Shown piece by piece: positions 25,600 through 32,946 of a DNA stretch of 41,753 bases (positions are counted from its first letter, which is position 1; the number at the start of each line of letters is the position of its first letter). Made by a program: the position numbers and the translations under genes. Under the pieces are notes generated by a model. It was given only the letters and a program-made list of their open reading frames with translations, did no database searches and was not told the origin of the DNA. The DNA is taken from positions 1 to 41,753 of the forward strand of contig JASMTQ010000051.1 in the NCBI GenBank assembly GCA_041694275.1, read 5' to 3'. The DNA is from M55B118 sp041694275 (GTDB lineage Bacteria > Bacillota_I > Bacilli_A > Izemoplasmatales > Izemoplasmataceae).

Positions 25600-26994
25600 T
25601 CATTCCTTTTTATAAAGCGTGTCCTGCCTACTGCCATCGCGGTTTTCCACGATGCCAATCGGGGTTAGCTTATGATCTTTGTGGGCGGGTGTCCCAGTTA
25701 GATTGTATGCGAGTTGTCTCAATTCTTCAATTTTCATCACGTTGAGCGTGGTGTTTTTCAACGTGTTGATCAGGTCTTTACGCTTCGGATTGACCGCAAT
25801 GCCTCTTTCAGTGACGACCACATCGACATGAGTGCCTTTTGTCGTAATCGTATTGACCCTGTCCTTGATCAGAACCGTGCGGGCTCTTAGCAGCGGTGAG
25901 ACGATAATGGAGAGTTTCGCATCCTCTGCGGTATCGCTGTGGCCGCCACTTCCCCCAATCAGGGTGTTGTAAGAATCGGTCGTCACATTGACGTTGAAAT
26001 CGAGATCGATTTCAGTCGCGCCGAGAATAACGATGTCAAGATCCTTGATGATCCGGTTTGGATTATGTGGATTGGCATAGTCACTCGCACTCATGAAATG
26101 ATGGTGCGGATTTTCTAGAAGGCTCATGGCCGCAGCTCTGTCAAAACACTGAACGTCGTAAAGATCATTCACGAGGCCTTCTTTCAAAGCGTTGACATGA
26201 AGGCCGGTTATTCCACCTGAGTAAAAGGAGGCCTTCAGCTTTTTTGATTTCAAATACTCGTTGAACATGCGCGTAATGGAAAGACTCACACTCCCCGCTC
26301 CGCTTTGAAAACTCACTCCGTTTTTAATGGCGTTTACAGCATCCAGAAACCGGATCGTTTCCCGCGCGATTTTAAGGCCGACCGGGTCTTTCGTTATTTT
26401 AAGCGTGCCCGAGGCCATACGGGCAATATCGCCTATTGAATCGATTTTCAAAAGATGATCGATATGGCTTCCCTCAATCTGGGGTTTTAGGGTATTTTCA
26501 ATGGTGTCGGTGATCACTACTTTGGTGTTTGCATATAGTGCATCGGAGACGGCGTAGCCGATGCTTCCAAAAGCGTTTTTGCCACGGGCCCCCGTTACAT
26601 CGCCATCTTTTGTGGACGCCGGAGCCGCAATAAAAGCGATGTCCACCTTGTTTTCGCCTTCTTCAAAGGCTCTTGCACGACCCCCATGCGACTGCATGGT
26701 GAGTGTGCCAGGCAGGCCGTTTTCACTAATGTATTCAGCGACGGGTCCGTTCATGTAGTTGGTCGTGATATCACTGATGTGTCCTGAAATGACAAGATCC
26801 TTGATGGCCGTGTAGCTTGGAAAGATGGACGAGGCGTAAAGGTGCATGCCTTTGATGTTTCTTTCCTTGAGCGCGTTCAACACGAGATTGATGACTCTGT
26901 CGCCATCACGAAGGTGATGATGAAAGGATATGCTCAGGCCGTCTTTCAGAGGAAGGGCATCTAAAAGCGCGTCCAAGGAATCATGAATTTTCAT
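25600..26994 (-). CDS. citF: Citrate lyase alpha-type subunit (CoA transferase); probably citramalate CoA-transferase subunit
   Basis: Exchanges the acetyl group on the acyl carrier subunit for citrate or citramalate. Family signatures include SFHHHLRDGDRVINLVLN, MQSHGGRARAFEEGE, SFQSGAGSVSLSITRMF, LGATEIDLDFNVNV and VDVVVTERGIAVNP. At 464 residues it lacks roughly the first 50 residues of E. coli CitF; those are poorly conserved. The ATG at 26994 follows GGAGGGG and overlaps citE by 14 bp, so the short N terminus looks real. In an operon with glutamate mutase and methylaspartase the physiological substrate is most likely (S)-citramalate. No separate citramalate-specific residue was identified. 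Confidence 0.92.
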   Translation of the reverse strand: MKIHDSLDALLDALPLKDGLSISFHHHLRDGDRVINLVLNALKERNIKGMHLYASSIFPSYTAIKDLVISGHISDITTNYMNGPVAEYISENGLPGTLTMQSHGGRARAFEEGENKVDIAFIAAPASTKDGDVTGARGKNAFGSIGYAVSDALYANTKVVITDTIENTLKPQIEGSHIDHLLKIDSIGDIARMASGTLKITKDPVGLKIARETIRFLDAVNAIKNGVSFQSGAGSVSLSITRMFNEYLKSKKLKASFYSGGITGLHVNALKEGLVNDLYDVQCFDRAAAMSLLENPHHHFMSASDYANPHNPNRIIKDLDIVILGATEIDLDFNVNVTTDSYNTLIGGSGGHSDTAEDAKLSIIVSPLLRARTVLIKDRVNTITTKGTHVDVVVTERGIAVNPKRKDLINTLKNTTLNVMKIEELRQLAYNLTGTPAHKDHKLTPIGIVENRDGSRQDTLYKKE

Positions 26995-27829
26995 TCAACC
27001 CCTCCTTTAAAAGGCCGTAACGACTTGCTTTGGCAAGGGTTTCTTTCGCTCTGGCAAGCACGGGCTTGTCTATCATCTGACCGTCCAGGGAGAACCGCAT
27101 GCTTTTGGTTGTTTCGTGTTTTTCAACCACGCGGCGTGCAAAGTCGATGCTTTCTTTGCTTGGAGACAGGGCTTCATTGATCAAGGGTACCTGGTTTGGG
27201 TGGATCGCGCATTTTCCATCAAACCCGTGGGCGTGGGCATGCTTGATATCTGTTTTCAAGTTTGTTTCATCCAGAGTGGTCCAAGGGGTATCGATGGCTA
27301 GAATGCCGTGTCTCGCACATGCCATTTTCACCATGCTTCTGGGATAGAGAAGTTCTCTGCCTTCAATGCTTCTCGTGGTTTTAAGCGCGCTTACGAGGTC
27401 TTCGCCTCCAAGAATGAGTCCCTTGATGGGCGTTTTGGCTCCAAGTGCGTCCAGTTCGAAAAAAGCGTCGGGCGTTTCCACGATGCCGATTATGTCCGTA
27501 TCCACACCGATTGATTCCGCATGCTTTTTATAAGTGTTCCACATCTTCAAGGTGAGTTTGGGCAGTACGATGCCGTCGATTGGCACGTGTTCAAGCATGC
27601 TTAAATCCTGCTTGAGCCAGTCGCTTTCAGTGTTGATTCTCACATACGTCTTTGCGCTTCCTCTTGGGTGGTGTCTTAGAAATTCCCTGGCAAGAAAGCG
27701 CGCTTCGTGCTTTTCTTCAATCGCCACACTGTCTTCAAGATCCAAAATAATCGCGTCCGCTTCGAATACATAGGCGTTTTGAAGCATCCTGGGCTCGTTT
27801 GCGGGGATGAAAAGATAGCTTCTAGCCAT
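26981..27829 (-). CDS. citE: Citrate lyase beta-type subunit (HpcH/HpaI aldolase family); probably citramalyl-ACP lyase
   Basis: Cleaves the acyl-carrier-bound substrate, giving pyruvate from citramalate or oxaloacetate from citrate. The 282 residues contain YLFIPANEPRMLQNA, ADAIILDLEDSVAIEEK, YVRINTESDWLKQDLS, GLILGGEDLVSAL and FDGKCAIHPNQVPLINE, all typical of CitE with its metal-binding acidic residues. The ATG at 27829 (MARSYLFIP) is chosen because AAGGA lies 8 bases upstream; this makes an 8-bp overlap with citD. Confidence 0.93.
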   Translation of the reverse strand: MARSYLFIPANEPRMLQNAYVFEADAIILDLEDSVAIEEKHEARFLAREFLRHHPRGSAKTYVRINTESDWLKQDLSMLEHVPIDGIVLPKLTLKMWNTYKKHAESIGVDTDIIGIVETPDAFFELDALGAKTPIKGLILGGEDLVSALKTTRSIEGRELLYPRSMVKMACARHGILAIDTPWTTLDETNLKTDIKHAHAHGFDGKCAIHPNQVPLINEALSPSKESIDFARRVVEKHETTKSMRFSLDGQMIDKPVLARAKETLAKASRYGLLKEGLNENS

Positions 27830-28088
27830 TGGAATCATCCTTGTATTGTTCAATGGCTGAAAGAAGACGGGCTTTTATGGCGTAATCAAGCGCCCCTTTG
27901 TCCTGGATGCGCACGCTCAAGTGTTCCATGTTTTCTGCTTTCAAAGTGTCGTTGATAAGCGTCACGATATGATCGTGAAAGGCTTCGTGAACGATGGTAT
28001 CCACTTCTATGACCGGCGTCGTGGTTTCATAAAGGGTGACCATGCAGTCACTCGATTCGAGTGAACCGGTGATGAACTGTTTACCCAT
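27822..28088 (-). CDS. citD: Citrate lyase gamma-type acyl carrier protein
   Basis: This 88-residue acyl carrier carries the phosphoribosyl-dephospho-CoA arm. The GSLESSDCMVTL stretch aligns with the attachment site of E. coli CitD, placing the modified serine at Ser12. VRIQDKGALDYAIKARLLSA matches the conserved C-terminal part. The ATG overlaps the methylaspartase stop by 8 bp and the gene overlaps citE by 8 bp, so the three are translationally linked. Confidence 0.92.
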   Translation of the reverse strand: MGKQFITGSLESSDCMVTLYETTTPVIEVDTIVHEAFHDHIVTLINDTLKAENMEHLSVRIQDKGALDYAIKARLLSAIEQYKDDSNG

Positions 28089-29331
28089 GGGACCGCCTGC
28101 TTTCTATTAAAGCCAGTTCTCTGGCCATATGATTTTTGACAATCATGAGCCCTTCGTCCGTTCCCATGCCTGGTTTTGCAAGACACTGTTTGGCCTCACA
28201 GGCGATGGCGATGGATGTGGTGACTTCGGCGCTGATGTTGGTTTCGTTGCATGAGCCGCCACTGTAGGCGCCGATGCCTTTTTTTCTACAATAAAGAAGG
28301 GCGTCGATGGTGTTGTTCACACCACCAAGATCAGGGGTTTTCACCTGGAGCATGTGGGCGGCGTCCTTCTTAGCGAAATCCTTGACATCTTCAAGGGTGT
28401 TGCACCATTCATCGGCGACGATTTCAACGTTCAGCTGTTCTTCGTCTATCTTCTTTTTAAGCGCGGCGAGCGCTTGGATGGTTCCGGCTTTTTCACCGGT
28501 ATCAACGGGGCCCTCGATTCTTAGAAGAAACGGCTTCGCTTTTTCTTCAAGAATTTTAAGGTAATCGAACATTTTATCGATGTCCGAGTCAAAAATGATT
28601 CCGATGGTCCCATATACGTCAATGTGAAGGATGGGATGATAATCCGGGCGAATACGCTTGTTCATGATCCGTTTTGAAAGCCACTCGACGTATTCGCTTA
28701 AAAGCTCTCCGTTTTCTCCGAGTTTTGTTTTCACATTGTTGATAAGGGCGTGGGGAAGCACGTCGGCTTCCTTGATTATCATCTTGTCGGCGTGGTCATA
28801 CCTGTCATCTCCGCTTTGGGCGAATACGGGAATCGTGTGGTACGTGCCTTTGATATTGTATTCTCGTCTTACAATCTCACTCATGGTCAGTCTGTTCGCT
28901 TTTGCGGTTGCATCAAGCAATGCCTGAGTAATGCCATAGCGAAGCGCAGTGTGGATGCGCGCACCCTTTACTTCATACTGATCGAATGTCTTGGCGTTGT
29001 CTTTGAATGTAGTGACATCTAGTCCTATAAGGGCGTCTTTTAGATGCGCGTCAAACGTTTTGAGCCCGTCCTCCGCATAAAAAAGCTGATCACGTCCACC
29101 GGCGCCTGAATACTGAACGGCGGCTGCGTCGCCATAGGCGATTTGACCGTCTTCAAGTACGAGCATGATTGAAAGCGCCTCACCCGCCTGGCGGATGGTT
29201 TTGAAGTTCTTTGTCATGACGTCCCCTTCATAGGTGAAGCGATCCAAAGTCGCCCCCTTCTTGATTGCTGCCTGATCATCGAAGTAAAAGCCCGTCAGGG
29301 ATTTTGTGGCGATGGCTTGTTTGATTTTCAC
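28081..29331 (-). CDS. mal: Methylaspartate ammonia-lyase (3-methylaspartase)
   Basis: Removes ammonia from (2S,3S)-3-methylaspartate to give mesaconate, the second step of the methylaspartate route of glutamate fermentation. The 416 residues are an enolase-superfamily protein with FAQSGDDRYDHADKMI, HPILHIDVYGTIG, RIEGPVDTG, EIVADEWCNTLED and the general-base lysine motif MLQVKTPDLGG, ending with SGGSCNETNISAE and GMGTDEGLMIV. The start codon is GTG at 29331, behind GGAGG and overlapping the glmE stop by 4 bp. Confidence 0.97.
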   Translation of the reverse strand: MKIKQAIATKSLTGFYFDDQAAIKKGATLDRFTYEGDVMTKNFKTIRQAGEALSIMLVLEDGQIAYGDAAAVQYSGAGGRDQLFYAEDGLKTFDAHLKDALIGLDVTTFKDNAKTFDQYEVKGARIHTALRYGITQALLDATAKANRLTMSEIVRREYNIKGTYHTIPVFAQSGDDRYDHADKMIIKEADVLPHALINNVKTKLGENGELLSEYVEWLSKRIMNKRIRPDYHPILHIDVYGTIGIIFDSDIDKMFDYLKILEEKAKPFLLRIEGPVDTGEKAGTIQALAALKKKIDEEQLNVEIVADEWCNTLEDVKDFAKKDAAHMLQVKTPDLGGVNNTIDALLYCRKKGIGAYSGGSCNETNISAEVTTSIAIACEAKQCLAKPGMGTDEGLMIVKNHMARELALIESRRSHG

Positions 29332-30803
29332 AATAAAGCCTCCTTCATTTCTTTTGGGATGCCTACAAGCTGTCCTCTGGATACGGCGTAAATGTCATCC
29401 ACGGTCATTTTGAAGGATACGTCTCTTTTTTCATGTTTCGCACGCGCTTTAAGCGCTTTTTTATGGACATCTTTCGATTCATCGGAAAGACCCAGATTGC
29501 CAAATTCAAGGATGCGGATATTGCCGTCCTTGTCGCGAGCCGGAAGTACTTTACCTACGTTCATTTCACTCGGTGCGAACGGCACATCGAGAATGCCCGC
29601 CTTGAACGCCTTGATAATGCCCTGGGCAAAATCGCCCTTGCCGACATTCAGCGTCGCATAAATGAGTTCGTTGACTTCTCTTTTAATGAGATCCTTTTCT
29701 GCTTTCAAGGCCCTGGAAGAGGAAAATCCCTGCCCCTTCAAGAGTCGTGTGACGATTTTTGAGGCTCTTAAGCCTTCTGCGTTCGCTTCAGCTGTTGGAA
29801 TCCCCTGGGATTCATGGGAGGATTTGGTGATCATTTTAGTGGCCCCGCCGAGGGTTGCGACCGCTGAAGCCATGGAGATGATCCCCATTGATTCCGCTTC
29901 ATCGGCTGGGAAGCCTCCCATCCACTGATGGAAGACGGTGGTCACGAAAACATCATCATAGCCAAAAAGCTTCAAATAGTAATTGGTGAGACTATCAAGC
30001 GTCTGAAGTGCGGCGATGTCCTGATTGACATTGCCGCTTTGTCCGTAACCCACCGTGATGTTTTTTACCCCCTGCTCAGCCGCGAGGATGGCCTCGATGA
30101 TCGCAACGGTGTGAGAAATTGAAGGGGGAACGAGGGTGCCTGTAAGCGGACCGAAGGGTTCCCTATTTATCTCAATGCCCTCTTCGGCGTAGTACCCGAC
30201 AAGCCTGTCACAGTACTGCCAGTATTTGAGGGTATCTTCAAGGGCGATGTTTTTGGCATAGGGGATGTTGTAAGAAATGCCTCCGCCCTCATTGGACGTC
30301 CATCCGGCTGCGTGTATGATTTCACTTAAGAGTCTCGCGTCGGGTGTACCGTGTCTTGCCTGTAGAGGAAGATCAAGCGCATCTGCCACTTCCTTGCAGC
30401 CTTTGACACCGTGGTTGACGGCGGGAAAGCCGTTTAGCATGGAGCGTTTGGCTTTCTTCGATTGCTTGATGGCGTCTTCAGCATTCGCATAACGGTTCTG
30501 TCTTGTATAGGAATCGATGGTGGAAGGAAGAAAATCAGCCCCACCCTTTTTGTGAAGGTGATCGAGCAACTTGATGTGTTCATCAATCAGGGCAACACCC
30601 GCTCTGGGTTGAATGAGCGTTACGCCTTCTTCTTTTGCGCGTCTTAGTTTTTTGGCGAAATTCTTGTGTTCAGGGACGGCTTTTAGTGTCTTGACGCTTT
30701 CCTTTAGATCAAGCGCTTTGTCCTCACCCGTAGGCCAGCCTTTAAGAACTTCTTCTCTTATGGCAAGGAATGTTTCCAGTGGCATCTTCTTGTTTTTAAG
30801 CAT
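29328..30803 (-). CDS. glmE: Glutamate mutase, epsilon (E) subunit
   Basis: Catalytic TIM-barrel subunit of adenosylcobalamin-dependent glutamate mutase, which rearranges L-glutamate to 3-methylaspartate. The 491 residues include LIQPRAGVALIDEH, RQNRYANAEDAIKQS, FPAVNHGVKGCKEV, PLQARHGTPDARLLSEI, NEGGGISYNIPYAK, GYGQSGNVNQDIAA and HQWMGGFP, all characteristic of GlmE/MutE. Length is close to the 483 residues of the Clostridium enzyme. AAGGAG precedes the ATG; the gene begins 10 bp after glmL and ends overlapping mal by 4 bp. Confidence 0.97.
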   Translation of the reverse strand: MLKNKKMPLETFLAIREEVLKGWPTGEDKALDLKESVKTLKAVPEHKNFAKKLRRAKEEGVTLIQPRAGVALIDEHIKLLDHLHKKGGADFLPSTIDSYTRQNRYANAEDAIKQSKKAKRSMLNGFPAVNHGVKGCKEVADALDLPLQARHGTPDARLLSEIIHAAGWTSNEGGGISYNIPYAKNIALEDTLKYWQYCDRLVGYYAEEGIEINREPFGPLTGTLVPPSISHTVAIIEAILAAEQGVKNITVGYGQSGNVNQDIAALQTLDSLTNYYLKLFGYDDVFVTTVFHQWMGGFPADEAESMGIISMASAVATLGGATKMITKSSHESQGIPTAEANAEGLRASKIVTRLLKGQGFSSSRALKAEKDLIKREVNELIYATLNVGKGDFAQGIIKAFKAGILDVPFAPSEMNVGKVLPARDKDGNIRILEFGNLGLSDESKDVHKKALKARAKHEKRDVSFKMTVDDIYAVSRGQLVGIPKEMKEALL

Positions 30804-30813
30804 AACGGTCTCC

Positions 30814-32208
30814 TTACGTTAAGTGGCGCTTGAGCAGCTTCAAAGCCAGACGTGGATTTTTCTGTCCGAGAAGGCCCATTGCGGCCATGATGTATTCTTT
30901 GTCTATGAGAAACTGAGAGTGTTTCGGCCTCAGTTCAAGTTTCTTGTTGCTTTTCTGTTCAACTTCCTTGAGGATGCGTTTGGCGTCCGGATGGTTGATG
31001 AGGACACCGCCCGTTCCAATCACATACTGTACGTCGGTCAAGTCCTTTCCAGTCTGGTAGTACATGTTTCCAAGCGGTGTGTAAACCACCTCGACACTGC
31101 CTACGTGCCTTGAAACCGAATAGTCCGTACAGATACGTGCGAGCGCTTCATCGTAGGCTTCATCTTCGGAAGTATCTGGAAGGTAGTCTACATTGTCATG
31201 AAGTTTTTGCGCGTGCTCTTTGAATGTGTCGTTGTTAAACCCGTTGTGTTCCGTATCGTAGTACTTCTTGAACTCAAAGGGGCTGACAAGACTTACAAGC
31301 GCATTGGCGCTATAGCGCATGCCGAGATCCCCTTCGACGGTACGTTTCGCAAACGGTTCCTGAAGGCCTTTTAAAATGACCTCTGTGCGTTTGGGTGTGC
31401 CTTCGCCTATGGTATGAACATCCGTAGTCGCGCCACCGATGTCAATCACCATGAGTTCTCCGAGTCCTTCTTCTTCCTCGTGTCCTCTTGCAAGGAGTTC
31501 AGATGCCTGAAGGACGGCTTCAGGGGTCGGCATGATGATTTCTCCCGTTTTCTGTTCAGCTTTCTTGATGCCTTTGCCTTCGATGATTTTGTTGATGAAG
31601 ATTTTTCTGATGATGTGTTTGGCGTCTTCGACGTTCAGTTTTTTAAGTTTCGGCATCACGTTGTCGACAATGTAGTATTCCATGTTGGAATCCTGGTAGA
31701 GCTCGTCAATTGTATCCGCCGCATCCTTGTTTCCAGCAACGATGACTGGAACCCCGAGATCGGCTTCTTTTAGTTTCTTTGCATTGTGAATGATGCATTC
31801 GCTGTTGCCACCATCCGTCCCACCCGCAAGCAAAATGATGTCAATATCCGCGTTTTTAAGTGTCTTGATTTCTTTTTTGGACAAGTGGTGTGAAAAGACA
31901 TGGTTCACAAGTGCGCCAGCACCAAGGCATGCGCGTTTGGCCGCTTCTGCGGTGAGTTCTTCTACGAGCCCTATGGCCGCCATCTTAAGACCGCCGGCCG
32001 CAGAAGAGCATGCGGAAATCTGAACAATCTCCGGCATGTCAGGATGGGCGTTTTTAAGTTTTTCTAGGGCCTGGTCAAACCCTTCGTTCACATCGGTTTT
32101 CACAGTGGTCATCGCCTTGGATACTCCAATGAGTGTTTCCTTTTCGAGATCGACAGCGGTCAGTTTGGTGTAGGTGGATCCGAAATCGACTAAAAGATGA
32201 GTGCCCAT
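30814..32208 (-). CDS. glmL: GlmL/MutL, ASKHA-fold partner protein of glutamate mutase
   Basis: The 464 residues belong to the MutL family found between glmS and glmE in glutamate-fermenting bacteria; the role is thought to be reactivation or assembly of the mutase, by analogy with diol dehydratase reactivases. Visible are the actin-like phosphate loops (LLVDFGSTYTKLTAVD and LMVIDIGGATTDVHTIG), LLAGGTDGGNSECI and YVIGTGGVLINHPD. It begins one base inside the glmS stop (TAATG), with only a weak purine-rich ribosome site, so coupling to glmS is likely. Confidence 0.94.
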   Translation of the reverse strand: MGTHLLVDFGSTYTKLTAVDLEKETLIGVSKAMTTVKTDVNEGFDQALEKLKNAHPDMPEIVQISACSSAAGGLKMAAIGLVEELTAEAAKRACLGAGALVNHVFSHHLSKKEIKTLKNADIDIILLAGGTDGGNSECIIHNAKKLKEADLGVPVIVAGNKDAADTIDELYQDSNMEYYIVDNVMPKLKKLNVEDAKHIIRKIFINKIIEGKGIKKAEQKTGEIIMPTPEAVLQASELLARGHEEEEGLGELMVIDIGGATTDVHTIGEGTPKRTEVILKGLQEPFAKRTVEGDLGMRYSANALVSLVSPFEFKKYYDTEHNGFNNDTFKEHAQKLHDNVDYLPDTSEDEAYDEALARICTDYSVSRHVGSVEVVYTPLGNMYYQTGKDLTDVQYVIGTGGVLINHPDAKRILKEVEQKSNKKLELRPKHSQFLIDKEYIMAAMGLLGQKNPRLALKLLKRHLT

Positions 32209-32612
32209 TATTTATTCAAATCTTCCATGAGATCCTCGCAGGCCTTTTCAATATCGCTGCCAGGCGGATAGACACGATTGAACCCCATTTTTTTGAACCG
32301 CTGTTCGACGTCTTTGAAATCCTGTTTGCCTACGACGATATTGCCACCGACATAAAGAAGAATGTCTTCAAGACCCGCTTCTTCACAGTTTTCCCTTAAG
32401 TATTTGCAATCCATTTCTCCATGACCATAAAGTGATGATACGAGCATCGCGTCCGCATCTGTTTCAATGGCGGCGTTGATGAAGTCTTCTTGTGAACTGA
32501 GAACCCCGATATTCACCACGTTGAAACCGTGATCGGTCAGTACGTGTTCAATGATTTTGTTGCCTACGGCGTGTACATCGGCTCCGATGACACCTATGAC
32601 GACGGTATGCAT
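32208..32612 (-). CDS. glmS: Glutamate mutase, sigma (S) subunit, B12-binding
   Basis: Small cobalamin-binding subunit. The 134 residues show the base-off/His-on motif DxHxxG in IGADVHAVGNKII (Asp12, His14, Gly17), then VSSLYGHGEMD and LYVGGNIVVGKQDF for the nucleotide tail. His14 should be the lower cobalt ligand. The ATG follows GGAGGG by 6 bases. It is the first long gene of the nine-gene operon and is preceded by an unusual leader (see 32613-32830). Confidence 0.97.
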   Translation of the reverse strand: MHTVVIGVIGADVHAVGNKIIEHVLTDHGFNVVNIGVLSSQEDFINAAIETDADAMLVSSLYGHGEMDCKYLRENCEEAGLEDILLYVGGNIVVGKQDFKDVEQRFKKMGFNRVYPPGSDIEKACEDLMEDLNK

Positions 32613-32646
32613 AGTTTTCCCTCCGGTAGTGCACTAGAAAAAGGGT

Positions 32647-32682
32647 ACGGATCTAGTAGACCGATACCCTTTGTGCGCGAAA
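32647..32682 (-). terminator. Terminator-like hairpin in the glmS leader (possible attenuator)
   Basis: On the minus strand AAAGGGTA-t-CGG-TCT pairs with AGA-t-CCG-TACCCTTT (single-base bulges in each arm) around a three-base loop, and five T follow. It stands 35 bases before the glmS start, between promoter and gene, and contains the stop codon of the 39-codon leader frame. That location points to conditional termination, not to the end of another gene. Confidence 0.65.
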
Positions 32683-32772
32683 TATAGTGTTGGCTAAAAG
32701 GTCTGGTTCTTCTTCTAACCAGAGTGCGAGATTTGTAGGGCGATTGGCTTGTGACAAGACTTGTCTGTCCAT
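32653..32772 (-). CDS. Possible 39-residue leader peptide upstream of glmS
   Basis: An ATG at 32772, 6 bases behind GCGAGGG, opens a 39-codon frame that ends in TAG at 32655-32653. Codons 20-22 are three consecutive GAA (Glu), preceded by a Trp at 18 and followed by Pro-Asp. The product begins MDRQVLSQAN and ends AQRVSVY; I do not recognise it. The Glu codons lie in the loop of a seven-pair hairpin (32702-32723: TCTGGTT/AACCAGA) and the stop codon lies in the terminator-like hairpin. The frame may encode a regulatory leader peptide of the glutamate-degradation operon, or may be chance; no coding statistics were possible on so short a frame. Confidence 0.45.
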   Translation of the reverse strand: MDRQVLSQANRPTNLALWLEEEPDLLANTIFRAQRVSVY

Positions 32773-32797
32773 TGTATAACCCTCGCTAGAATCAATC

Positions 32798-32811
32798 TGT
32801 AAACGCTTACT
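32798..32811 (-). promoter_or_regulatory. cre-like site in the glmS promoter region
   Basis: The plus-strand sequence TGTAAACGCTTACT matches 13 of 14 positions of the CcpA consensus TGWAANCGNTNWCA and is close to palindromic. It lies about 20 bases downstream of the -10 box, a position where bound CcpA blocks transcription. Confidence 0.6.
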
Positions 32812-32830
32812 GCATTCAACTTACACATTT

Positions 32831-32858
32831 ATTATACTCATCTTTATAAGGAAATCAA
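32831..32858 (-). promoter_or_regulatory. Promoter of the glutamate fermentation operon
   Basis: TTGATT (complement of 32853-32858) and a perfect TATAAT (complement of 32831-32836) are 16 bp apart. Transcription would start near 32824 and run through the structured leader into glmS. Confidence 0.8.
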
Positions 32859-32863
32859 CAGCT

Positions 32864-32897
32864 AACTGTCTGTTTTGACAAACTGTTTGTTTGTACA
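32864..32897 (-). repeat. 17-bp tandem repeat just upstream of the glmS -35 box
   Basis: Two 17-base units, 32864-32880 and 32881-32897, agree at 14 of 17 positions (AACTGTYTGTTT core then ACA). The second overlaps a perfect 13-bp palindrome ACAAAC-T-GTTTGT (32878-32890). The first begins 6 bp from the -35 box. A repeat of this period and position looks like a regulator-binding site, probably for an activator. Confidence 0.55.
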
Positions 32898-32921
32898 CTA
32901 ATCATATGCACTGTTCCAAAT

Positions 32922-32944
32922 AAAAACGCGCCCGTTTGGACGCG
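32922..32944 (-). terminator. Terminator of the LemA-like gene
   Basis: A CGCGTCC/GGGCGCG stem (one G-T pair) with loop AAAC is followed on the minus strand by TTTTTATTT. It begins 2 bases after the stop codon at 32947. Confidence 0.88.
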
Positions 32945-32946
32945 TA

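Larger units (their letters stand above)
32613..32830 (-). ncRNA. Structured 5' leader of the glutamate fermentation operon
   Basis: The roughly 210-base leader contains several strong helices. GACA/TGTC flanks AGACT at 32753-32765. GCGAG at the leader-frame ribosome site can pair with CTCGC about 50 bases on, with GGG/CCC stacking inside. The Glu-codon hairpin is at 32702-32723 and the terminator-like hairpin at 32647-32682. A perfect palindrome TAGTGCACTA (32627-32636) lies just before the glmS ribosome site. I see neither T-box nor cobalamin riboswitch consensus sequences. It may be an attenuator or an undescribed cis-acting RNA. Confidence 0.5.

Noticed and set aside
32613..32830. Cobalamin riboswitch ahead of the B12-dependent mutase
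   Set aside because: The conserved core elements of that riboswitch were looked for and not seen.
32613..32830. T-box (tRNA-Glu) in the glmS leader
   Set aside because: The conserved T-box antiterminator sequence, plain in the leuS leader, is absent here.
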